NCBI GenBank assembly: GCA_964398215.1
Contig: CAYNNP010000210.1
Coordinates: 1 to 11,898, forward strand
Direction of reading: 5' to 3'
DNA: 11,898 nt
Source: CAYNNP01 sp964398215
GTDB taxonomy: Bacteria; Planctomycetota; Planctomycetia; Pirellulales; Pirellulaceae
Both the position numbers and the translations under genes were made by a program. The notes under the pieces were generated by a model. It saw only the letters and a list, made by a program, of their open reading frames with translations. It had not been told where the DNA came from and did no database searches. Of this stretch, positions 5,274-11,898 are shown one piece after another; positions within the stretch are counted from its first letter, which is position 1, and every line of letters starts with the position of its first letter.

Positions 5274-8200
5274 TTAGCGTTTACGAAGCTCCATGATGTA
5301 CTTCATCAGGTCGTCGAATTCTTTGCGGCTCTTCAACTGCCGTGCCAAGTTGGCTGGCATCAAAGATACTTTGGATTCGACAACACTCTCGATATCACCT
5401 TGCTTGATCTTGATCGGCTTCGGTTCAGCTACGTTCCGCAACACAATTTCTTTGTCGTTCTCCGAGATCCGGACACCGATCCGAACGTTACCATCAACAT
5501 CCAAGACTTTGACTTGCGCAAACTCTTTGTCGATTAAATCGGAAGGACGCAAGATGGAGTCGACCAATTGAGCCGGCGTGATCTTTTTCTTTAGCTTTGC
5601 CAAATCGGGGCCCAAGGCTGCAGCGCCCTTGGGTGGATCATGACAAGCAAAGCAAGCGGCTGCCGATTTGTAAAAGACCTTCTTGCCACGGGCTGCGTTG
5701 CCGCGAGCCTCTGCGACCTTGGCAAGCTCTGCCGGTGCCGTTGCCATCAGCTCTGCTTCAAGTTTATCGTTAGAGAATTCTTTGGCAGTCGCTGCGGCGG
5801 CACCTTCCAGCGGATGCTCGGCCAACAAGTCTTCTGGCTTCCAAAACGTGTCTCGTTTACTCGTTTCCTTTCGCACTCTGGCCACCGCCGAAGCTTTCAC
5901 GCTCGGAGCTTTATTGCCCCAGGTATTTCGCACGAACGTCAACACGGCCGCCAACTCGTCGTCTTTCAACAAAGAGCGAAACGCAGTCATTGGTGGCACG
6001 CCGCGCGACGGATCGTACGTCTTTCCCTTGACCGTCATCTTTCCCCACACACCGTGCAGCGTCATCTTGATCAGACGATCTTCGCTACCAGTTACCCACG
6101 GGCTATCAACCAGCGGAGGATAAACATTGGGGCTTCCCTTGCCATGCGTTTGGTGGCAAGTCGCGCAGTGCGATTCACGTTGATAGATCTGTGCCCCAAG
6201 CTTGTATGCTTTCTTATCCGCACCGCGCAAGTGCTTGGGAGTATCGAACTTTACGAACTCGCGTTCGGCAGCCGCCGCAAATTGGCTGGCCCCTTTGGTA
6301 TCAACGTTGTTCCAAAAGTGGCTGACTGTCTTTGCTGCTACGACGGCATGTTTGACATCGGAGCTAAGCAAAGTATCCAGCAACGCGTCATTTCGTAATC
6401 CGCGTTGTTGGTATATCCACAACGCTTCTAGTAGGTGATGCGCCTCGGTTTCGTCGTTGGGGTCAAAACCCTTCATCCAAGTCTCAGTCGCAGCGATCAC
6501 TGCATCAGGATCCCGCGATGTCAGTTCGACTCGAGTACGATGCCGAACGCCATTGACCGGGTGCTTCAGGTTTTCCAGCAGCGCCGCGATGCTTTGGCCG
6601 TGAATCTTAACTGGCTTTTGCAGCGGACGTCCTTTGACCGTCAACCGAAAAATCCGTCCGTGTTTATGGTCACGGTTTGGATCGCGAATGTTGTGCTGCA
6701 TGTGGCCGATGATGGCGTTGTGCCAATCGGCAACGTACAACGCACCGTCTTCGCCGATCACAGCATCGGTGGGGCGAAAGTTTCTGTCCTTACTATCAAG
6801 AAGCTTGACGCCGGGTGTTCCCCAAACCTCGCCAAACTTGCGTTTCACTCCGTCGCCTTCACGGTCAAGCTTGTACTGTTTTACTCCCAAGAACCCAATC
6901 GTATTGCAGATCAAAAAGTCTTGCTGGATCTCTTCTGGGAAATGCTCTGACGACATGATCGCGTCGGCAGCAACAGGACGGAATTCCTTGGTCAGCAACA
7001 TGTGCATTTTGAAACCCTTGCCTTCGGGTCGCACCTGGTACGATCGTCCACCGGTACCGTCATTGGCGTAGCAGTAACCCCAGTAGTCAAAACACGTTCC
7101 GTGAGGGTTGGGCGAGTTCGCAGCGTGAGGAGTGATCGCAAAACTCAGCGGGTCAAAGCGATACATTCCCGAAGCGCCAACATTCAGGTTTTGCTTCCAC
7201 GGCGTCTCGTGGTTATGAACCAAAAAGATCCCGCTTTGCCAGTAGATCCCACCGTCGGGGCCCATCACCAAGTTGTTCGCCGCGTGGTGAGTGTCCGCCG
7301 TGCCAAGCCCCTGTAGCAACGGAAAACGCACATCAGCTTTGTCATCGCCATCGGTATCTTTCAAGAACAGCAAGTCCGGACCGGATGTGACGATCACGCC
7401 ACCATTCCAAAACTCAAATCCAAGCGGGTTGTGGACTTCAGCAAAAATCTTTCGCTGATCGGCTTTCCCATCGTTGTCCGTGTCCTCAAAGATCATCAGC
7501 GTGTCGTTCATCTCCTTGCCAGGTTCCCATTTGGGATAGGTATTCCAACTGGCAGCCCAGATGCGCCCCTTGGCGTCGACCTGCATTTGAACAGGGTTGG
7601 CAAGATCCGGGAATTGAGCCTCCGATGCGAACAGGTTCAGCTCGTAACCGTCCGGCACTTGGATCTTGGCCAGCGATTCTTCGGGAGTCAGGTAATCGGT
7701 GCTTCCTTCTTTTGCTGCGCTGGAACTCTTGCTGCCACCGCCCACATTCGAGACTACTTTGACAGGCGGCGGTACGTTGTCATCGTTCACCTGATATTTC
7801 TTTCCTTGCGATGCAGCCCAAATCGCTTTGTCACGATTGGCGGTCATCACATCCAGCATCACCAATTCATGCTTCAAGACATCCGCGTTGCTTTGGCCAG
7901 CAACGAATGTCAACGTCGATCGTCCACCCCAAATGTCGTTTCCGTCGGTAGCGTGATATCGATTGTGCCAGTGCCAGTTTTTGTCTTCGACCGTTTTGTA
8001 CAAGTCCGACATGCTGTTTGTGTCACCAGCCGGCTTGTTCAGCAAAGCTTGCGAAATGATTGCTGCAAGTTCTTTGTATCCATCCGCGTTCAAGTGGATC
8101 CCGTTGATGGTGTATCGCTTGGAGTCCGATTGGAACAGTTTCAAGGTCGGCGTGAAAAGGTCCACGAAAGTCACATTCGTTTCCGCAGCAGCCTTGCGAG

Positions 8201-8753
8201 TCGCTTCGGTGATCGCTGCTAGGTTCGCGTTTAGCTCCGTTCCATCGGGCAGATTCCGGTCGCCCAAGTTCTGATAGGCGATTGGACTAAAGAGCACGAA
8301 CCGCAGGTCTTTGCCCTTTTGCTTTCGCAGTTCCGTGTAGCGCTGAACCAACTTTACCAATTCGCCACGATGAGCATCGGCCTTGGCGACACCCGCGAAC
8401 GATTCGTTGTATCCGTAAAAGCTAAAGACGACACTCGGCGCGACATGCTGCAAGTATTCGCCGTCGTTGGTAAATCCCTTGTTGCGCGGACGCTTGTTGA
8501 CCAAGTCACCAGAGAAACTCATGTTGCGAAAGCTGACGTCCATGCCTTTCAAGTGGCTTTGCAGGACGGTTTCGACCCATGGGTCATGTTGCATTCGGTC
8601 GGCCAGCCCGTTTCCGTAGATCGCGACCACATCGTTCGCTTCAAAGGAAAAGGGGGCGTCGCCATACGCGGTTGCGCCAAACGGTGCAAAGCCAGCGATG
8701 CTGACGACAAACGCGAATACAAAACTAAAGAATGTCTGAATACTGCGATGCAT
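5274..8753 (-). CDS. Secreted SGNH-like / PVC dehydrogenase propeller / di-cytochrome c fusion
   Basis: 1159 aa from ATG 8753; a TTG at 8801 would add 16 residues and mask the signal peptide. No clear ribosome binding site. Order: signal peptide (1-31); SGNH-hydrolase-like domain (about 38-240) with 'YGYNE' (113-117) and 'NGIHLN' (217-222); low-complexity Ser/Gly/Lys linker (335-350); PVC-type membrane-bound dehydrogenase propeller (about 355-705) with two Asp-rich, Ca-binding-like loops ('DTDNDGKAD' 424-432, 'DTDGDDKAD' 466-474); HEAT-like helices (about 718-830); cytochrome c with CATCH (863-867) and probable Met922 ligand; planctomycete-type haem-binding domain with CFACH (1034-1038) and probable Met1132. 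The protein would be exported and carry two covalent haems. Related proteins are taken to oxidise sugars or alcohols and pass electrons to a chain; substrate is unknown. SGNH catalytic residues look lost (Gly49 at the Ser position, Asn217 at the Asp position). Confidence 0.9.
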   Translation of the reverse strand: MHRSIQTFFSFVFAFVVSIAGFAPFGATAYGDAPFSFEANDVVAIYGNGLADRMQHDPWVETVLQSHLKGMDVSFRNMSFSGDLVNKRPRNKGFTNDGEYLQHVAPSVVFSFYGYNESFAGVAKADAHRGELVKLVQRYTELRKQKGKDLRFVLFSPIAYQNLGDRNLPDGTELNANLAAITEATRKAAAETNVTFVDLFTPTLKLFQSDSKRYTINGIHLNADGYKELAAIISQALLNKPAGDTNSMSDLYKTVEDKNWHWHNRYHATDGNDIWGGRSTLTFVAGQSNADVLKHELVMLDVMTANRDKAIWAASQGKKYQVNDDNVPPPVKVVSNVGGGSKSSSAAKEGSTDYLTPEESLAKIQVPDGYELNLFASEAQFPDLANPVQMQVDAKGRIWAASWNTYPKWEPGKEMNDTLMIFEDTDNDGKADQRKIFAEVHNPLGFEFWNGGVIVTSGPDLLFLKDTDGDDKADVRFPLLQGLGTADTHHAANNLVMGPDGGIYWQSGIFLVHNHETPWKQNLNVGASGMYRFDPLSFAITPHAANSPNPHGTCFDYWGYCYANDGTGGRSYQVRPEGKGFKMHMLLTKEFRPVAADAIMSSEHFPEEIQQDFLICNTIGFLGVKQYKLDREGDGVKRKFGEVWGTPGVKLLDSKDRNFRPTDAVIGEDGALYVADWHNAIIGHMQHNIRDPNRDHKHGRIFRLTVKGRPLQKPVKIHGQSIAALLENLKHPVNGVRHRTRVELTSRDPDAVIAATETWMKGFDPNDETEAHHLLEALWIYQQRGLRNDALLDTLLSSDVKHAVVAAKTVSHFWNNVDTKGASQFAAAAEREFVKFDTPKHLRGADKKAYKLGAQIYQRESHCATCHQTHGKGSPNVYPPLVDSPWVTGSEDRLIKMTLHGVWGKMTVKGKTYDPSRGVPPMTAFRSLLKDDELAAVLTFVRNTWGNKAPSVKASAVARVRKETSKRDTFWKPEDLLAEHPLEGAAAATAKEFSNDKLEAELMATAPAELAKVAEARGNAARGKKVFYKSAAACFACHDPPKGAAALGPDLAKLKKKITPAQLVDSILRPSDLIDKEFAQVKVLDVDGNVRIGVRISENDKEIVLRNVAEPKPIKIKQGDIESVVESKVSLMPANLARQLKSRKEFDDLMKYIMELRKR

Positions 8754-9231
8754 GGGATGATGTGCGGAAAGTAGCTGGTGAACAAAGAACTTTTGAAGCA
8801 AATATGCCTAGCCAAGAGACTAACTAACCAGGACGTTCATTGCCAGGATTGAGACCATTACGCAGGGAAAAACGCCTGTTCCCAGCAGTCTTCAGCCGGT
8901 TTTGACATGCCTCTCGCAAGACCATTCGCAAGAGGCCTGCTGGTGGGATCACTTGCCTACCTCTGCTGGATATCATCCCGCGCGGGCGACGCGCCATCAG
9001 GCTTCCTTCCAAGCGGCCAGATCCTGGCGACATTCGTGACACACTCGGAACCGTCGTTGCTTAAAGCCCTCACGCGAATGAACCAACGAGTTGCCAAGAT
9101 TTTCAAGCCGAAAAATGCACGCAAATCCCAAGCGTTTTTGTTTTTGCGAAAAAGTTTGCGATTTCAGAAATCCATTGCCAACGCCGGTCGTCTTACTGAA
9201 AACGGGAATCCTTTTTCTGACAGGTGGATCG
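8754..9231. other. Divergent intergenic region between dehydrogenase and VWA genes
   Basis: 478 bp without a convincing gene; open frames here have no domain signal and would overlap the VWA gene or lack a start context. It must hold the promoters of both divergent genes, but I see no clear sigma-70 pair. A hairpin-like sequence lies at 8910-8935 (CCTCTCGC / GCAAGAGG, one mismatch, 10-nt loop). The stretch 9131-9170 is T- and A-rich with TTTTTGCGAAAAA at 9141-9153, possibly part of the VWA promoter region. Confidence 0.5.
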
Positions 9232-10878
9232 ATGCGCAGGAACATTCTTGCTGGTTACATGGTTATTGCAACATTAATGCTTGTGGGCTGCGGCAGGGAA
9301 AAAGCTGCCATGAAGGCCGCGTTAGCTGAGGCTGAAACCGCGAGCAGCACTGGCGCTGAACCAAACGCTAGGGTGATGTCGGACAGAGTCAGCATGGAAA
9401 CACCGCGCATGCAGGTTCCGCCCGACGAGGGAGCGGGGCCAGGTGACGCCGGTGACAAGTTCGATAAAATCGACGAGAACCCGTTTTTGCGGGTCGCTGA
9501 TTCTCCGCTCAGTACATTTTCGATTGACGTCGATACAGCTTCGTATTCAAAAGTACGCCAATACTTAAGCGAACATCACCGCTTGCCGCGACCGGATGCC
9601 GTCCGCATCGAAGAACTGCTGAACTATTTCTCGTACGCCTACAAGCCACCCACGGCGGAAGAGTCTTCGCCGTTTGCAACGCATGTCGCCGTCGCACAGT
9701 GCCCTTGGAATAATGAGCACCGATTGGCACGAGTAGCGTTGAAAGGTCGTGAGATGAAAAATGAAGTTCGCCCCACCAGCAACTTGGTTTTCTTGATTGA
9801 TTCATCTGGTTCGATGAAACGCCAAAACAAACTACCGCTACTCAAACGTGGCTTGTCGCTGATGCTGCAAAAACTAGGAGCAGACGATCATGTCGCAATT
9901 GTTGCTTACGCCGGTTCAGCGGGATTGGTACTCGACAGCACACCAGCAACGGAGCGGCAAACAATCCTTGCTGCGCTCGATCGCCTAAAAGCTGGCGGCC
10001 CAACTAACGGAGGTGAAGGATTGCAGTTGGCGTACGGAGTCGCACGTGATCATTTTGTCGATGGCGGCACGAATCGAGTTTTGCTTTGTACCGATGGCGA
10101 TTTCAATGTCGGAATGTCGGGCACTGACCAGATGATCAATTTTGTAGAAACGGAATCAAAGTCAGGTATCGATCTCACTGTTCTTGGGTTCGGGATGGGA
10201 AACCTGAATGATTCGATGCTGGAACAGATCAGCGGACGCGGCAACGGAAACTATGCGTTCATCGACACGATTAGCGAAGCGAAAAAAGTACTCATCGATC
10301 AGATGGCAGGGACTTTGGTGACGATTGCCAAGGACGTCAAGATTCAGATCGAGTTCAACCCAAGCAAGGTTGCTGCGTATCGATTGATTGGATACGAAAA
10401 TCGTGTGTTAGCATCAGAAGACTTCAACAACGACAAGAAAGACGCCGGAGAAATCGGTGCCGGCCACAGTGTCACGGCGCTTTACGAGATCGTTCCGGTA
10501 GGGGCCGCCTTGGAGGCTGAACTACCACAAGTCGATGACTTGAAATATCAAGAAACGGCGCCGACATCCGAGGCAGCCAATAGCGGCGAGTTGTTCACGC
10601 TAAAATTACGATACAAATTCCCCGGCCAAGACCAAAGTCAATTGATGGAGTTTGTAGCACAAGACGCCGCACAGAGTTTTGATCAGACAGATCAAGATTT
10701 TCAGTTCGCCACAGCAGTCGCCGGCTTTGGGATGTTGCTACGCGAAAGTAAACATTGCGGCAACTGGAACTACGATACGGTGACAGAAATCGCTGAGAGC
10801 TCAATCGGGATCGACAAGCACGGCCTGCGTCGCGAGTTCATTCAGCTCGTTTCGACCGCCAACTCACTACAAAACTGA
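9232..10878 (+). CDS. YfbK-like von Willebrand factor A lipoprotein
   Basis: 548 aa from ATG 9232, with AGGTGG at 9222-9227 just upstream. An upstream in-frame ATG at 9091 is rejected because it buries the lipoprotein signal. Residues 1-19 are a type II signal peptide ending in lipobox LVGC, with lipidated Cys20 (residue 22 is Arg, so no Asp+2 retention signal). Residues 83-170 match the YfbK N-terminal domain ('ENPFLRVADSPLSTFSIDVDTASY' region, 'CPWNNEHRL'). The VWA domain (about 184-365) has a complete MIDAS: Asp190-x-Ser192-x-Ser194, Thr258 and Asp288. The C-terminal part (about 370-545) matches the DUF3520-type domain. These proteins probably bind ligand or partner proteins through Mg2+ at the envelope; their exact role is unknown. 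It is transcribed away from the cytochrome gene, apparently alone. Confidence 0.92.
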   Translation: MRRNILAGYMVIATLMLVGCGREKAAMKAALAEAETASSTGAEPNARVMSDRVSMETPRMQVPPDEGAGPGDAGDKFDKIDENPFLRVADSPLSTFSIDVDTASYSKVRQYLSEHHRLPRPDAVRIEELLNYFSYAYKPPTAEESSPFATHVAVAQCPWNNEHRLARVALKGREMKNEVRPTSNLVFLIDSSGSMKRQNKLPLLKRGLSLMLQKLGADDHVAIVAYAGSAGLVLDSTPATERQTILAALDRLKAGGPTNGGEGLQLAYGVARDHFVDGGTNRVLLCTDGDFNVGMSGTDQMINFVETESKSGIDLTVLGFGMGNLNDSMLEQISGRGNGNYAFIDTISEAKKVLIDQMAGTLVTIAKDVKIQIEFNPSKVAAYRLIGYENRVLASEDFNNDKKDAGEIGAGHSVTALYEIVPVGAALEAELPQVDDLKYQETAPTSEAANSGELFTLKLRYKFPGQDQSQLMEFVAQDAAQSFDQTDQDFQFATAVAGFGMLLRESKHCGNWNYDTVTEIAESSIGIDKHGLRREFIQLVSTANSLQN

Positions 10879-10928
10879 GTTCGCTCAATCAATTCTCTTA
10901 ATTCTGGAATCGTAGCTTGGCCGCTCCC

Positions 10929-10958
10929 GGCCGAGATCTGTTCGGCCTCGGCCGAGCA
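10929..10958 (+). terminator. GC-rich hairpin after the VWA gene
   Basis: Two overlapping foldings are possible: GGCCGAG (10929-10935) with CTCGGCC (10947-10953), and TGTTCGGCC (10939-10947) with GGCCGAGCA (10950-10958), the latter with one G-T pair. It begins 50 bp after the VWA stop. There is no T-tract, so it may be a Rho-type pause, a processing structure or a degenerate repeat rather than an intrinsic terminator. Confidence 0.4.
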
Positions 10959-11136
10959 GCTGAACTAATCAGTGGAAGTTTGGTGAAACACGGGAGGTGT
11001 CATCGATGGATCAGGTCAGCTGAAGAACGCGCAGACGGCCACTAAGTGGGGCTACCGGCATAACAGGGGTCAAAAGCGAACAAAGGCCAAGAAAACGCGT
11101 CTAAGTCATCGGAAAAGGTGGCGTCAAATAGCCGCT

Positions 11137-11164
11137 TTCACCGAAGTCAAAATTCGCGTAAACT
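11137..11164 (+). promoter_or_regulatory. Possible sigma-70 promoter for tRNA-Met
   Basis: TTCACC (11137-11142) and TAAACT (11159-11164) each match the sigma-70 consensus at four of six positions with a 16-bp spacer. The -10-like box ends 10 nt before the mature tRNA 5' end, which fits a short tRNA leader. The match is weak and rests on position. Confidence 0.35.
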
Positions 11165-11174
11165 CTGCAAACAA

Positions 11175-11248
11175 GGCGGCATAGCTCAGCTGGTTAGAGC
11201 AGCGGAATCATAATCCGCGTGTCGGGGGTTCGAGTCCCTCTGCCGCTA
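11175..11248 (+). tRNA. tRNA-Met(CAT), elongator type
   Basis: A complete 74-nt cloverleaf. Acceptor GGCGGCA (11175-11181) pairs with TGCCGCT (11241-11247), the first pair being G-U. The D-arm is GCTC/GAGC with the AGCTGGTTA loop. Anticodon stem GCGGA/TCCGC encloses loop ATCATAA, with anticodon CAT at 11209-11211. The T-arm is GGGGG/CCCTC with TTCGAGT. The G1-U72 pair and lack of an initiator-type C1-A72 mismatch argue for elongator Met; a lysidine-modified Ile tRNA has the same anticodon but is less likely. CCA is not encoded in full (ACCT follows). Position 32 is A, where a pyrimidine is usual. The gene lies 67 bp from a convergent recombinase, so its 3' end may be an integration site. Confidence 0.95.
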
Positions 11249-11279
11249 CCTTTGGGTCAGACAGACCAAGACAATCAAA

Positions 11280-11314
11280 GCCAAACGCTGTAAAAACCGG
11301 GGTTTGGCGTTTTT
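11280..11314 (+). terminator. Intrinsic terminator after tRNA-Met
   Basis: A perfect 7-bp stem (GCCAAAC at 11280-11286, GTTTGGC at 11302-11308) is followed by GTTTTT. An alternative inner pairing AAACC/GGTTT exists in the loop. It lies 31 bp after the tRNA and directly before the stop of the convergent recombinase, so it should stop tRNA transcription from entering that gene. Confidence 0.75.
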
Positions 11315-11315
11315 G

Positions 11316-11898
11316 TTACGCATCGTTTCCTGCCATGTCTCGCGGTGACTGCTTCGGGTTTTGCTTCGGGTCCCCCGTTGGCTGGGGAGGAAGGTTCTGG
11401 CTAGCAGCCGGCGGCAATTGCGGCTTAACTTTCAGCGCGGCTTCGCGGTGTTCATCCGTGACTTGAAGATAGAACTTCCGCATCGTCTCAATGCTGTGCC
11501 CTGTCCACTCGCTGACGACGCGTAGCGGGTGATGCATCACAAGGTCAGTAGCTCTCGATGCACGTAGATTCTGAAACGCTTTGGGCCATGGTGTTAGGTG
11601 GGCACGTTTGATGATTCGGTGCAATTGTGTTCGCAGATTGCTTTCCGCATTGCGGTATCGATGAATCAGGTATTCGCCCACACCTTCCGACAGTTCCTGA
11701 GCATCTTCAATGAATGGCATCAAGTCCTTGAAGATCGGAACGCGGCGGCTACCTTGTCCAACATGGTGCGCCGTCTTGTCAGACCTCACCAGCATCTCGT
11801 GCTTATCCCAATCAATATCATCCCACTTCAATTCCAAAATCTCGCTTGGGCAACGCAGTGCGCCATACCGGGCAAGTGCAAAGATCAGTCGCCACTGT
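11316..11898 (-). CDS. Tyrosine recombinase/integrase, C-terminal part (runs off window)
   Basis: 193 residues of the catalytic domain are visible; the N-terminal part lies beyond the right edge. The frame is open to the edge and reads '...LARYGALRCPSEILELKW...', which is box I with catalytic Arg (residue 15 of the visible part). A TTG at 11837 lies inside this box and is not the start. Lys41 ('SDKTAHH') is the likely beta-hairpin lysine. Box II reads 'FQNLRASR': Arg112 is present but the usual His of H-x-x-R is Gln109. Then come His134 ('WTGHS') and nucleophile Tyr143 ('KFYLQVTDEH'). The tail after about 160 is Pro/Gln/Lys-rich. It probably catalyses site-specific integration and excision of an element lying to the right, with the neighbouring tRNA-Met as candidate attachment site. 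Confidence 0.88.
   Translation of the reverse strand, partial: QWRLIFALARYGALRCPSEILELKWDDIDWDKHEMLVRSDKTAHHVGQGSRRVPIFKDLMPFIEDAQELSEGVGEYLIHRYRNAESNLRTQLHRIIKRAHLTPWPKAFQNLRASRATDLVMHHPLRVVSEWTGHSIETMRKFYLQVTDEHREAALKVKPQLPPAASQNLPPQPTGDPKQNPKQSPRDMAGNDA

Larger units (their letters stand above)
10879..11174. other. Gene-free spacer between VWA gene and tRNA
   Basis: About 296 bp with no supported gene. It contains the GC-rich hairpin near 10929-10958 and, at its right end, the probable tRNA promoter. The short frame beginning ATGGATCAGGTC at 11006 stops after a few codons. Nothing else is recognisable. Confidence 0.6.

Noticed and set aside
7431..8222. Long plus-strand open frame (263 codons) inside the dehydrogenase/cytochrome gene.
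   Set aside because: It is antisense to a gene with clear domains, has no recognisable motif, and matches the pattern of shadow frames. The same holds for 5640-6398 and 6435-6950.
9091..9231. Upstream in-frame ATG 9091 as the VWA gene start.
   Set aside because: It would put 47 non-conserved residues before a complete lipoprotein signal peptide; ATG 9232 has a nearby AGGTGG.
8907..9329. 140-codon open frame upstream of and overlapping the VWA gene.
   Set aside because: It overlaps the lipoprotein coding region by almost 100 bp and shows no family signal; no good ribosome binding site.

Overview
The window looks like chromosomal DNA of a planctomycete, most likely a Rhodopirellula/Pirellula relative. 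The basis is gene content: a very large secreted protein joining an SGNH-like domain, a PVC-type 'membrane-bound dehydrogenase' propeller and two CxxCH cytochrome domains; a YfbK-type von Willebrand lipoprotein; a secreted sialidase; a SWIM zinc-finger protein with a histone-like lysine tail; and a tyrosine recombinase of the 'QNLRASR' type. The assignment is inference from family distribution, not a database match.

Left part (1-4685) is a repeat-rich accessory region. A secreted sialidase (220-1959, +) is followed by three minus-strand units: a 79-aa protein coupled to a nucleotidyltransferase (2952-2168), a GxxExxY protein of the PD-(D/E)XK type (3494-3105), and a SWIM protein (4570-3722). 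Four direct copies of one dispersed repeat lie at about 111-170, 2004-2120, 3056-3126 and 3609-3712. Each minus-strand unit has a copy at its 3' end, giving a cassette-like gene-repeat-gene-repeat layout. A shorter inverted copy forms the leader of the GxxExxY gene. A second, unrelated inverted repeat (4558-4625) contains the start codon of the SWIM gene.

The middle (4684-8753, minus) is a probable two-gene operon: the large dehydrogenase/cytochrome protein, then, 26 bp later, a SMI1/KNR4 (SUKH) protein with a strong ribosome binding site. A 478-bp intergenic region separates it from the divergent VWA lipoprotein (9232-10878, +).

The right end holds an elongator tRNA-Met (11175-11248) and, facing it, the 3' part of a tyrosine recombinase that runs off the window. 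An intrinsic terminator lies between them. This is the usual appearance of one edge of an integrated element, whose body would lie to the right, outside the window.

I see no CRISPR array, rRNA or insertion-sequence transposase. The best candidates for something undescribed are the repeat-bracketed gene units on the left, the small-protein/nucleotidyltransferase pair, and the SGNH-like domain that has lost its catalytic serine in the cytochrome fusion.
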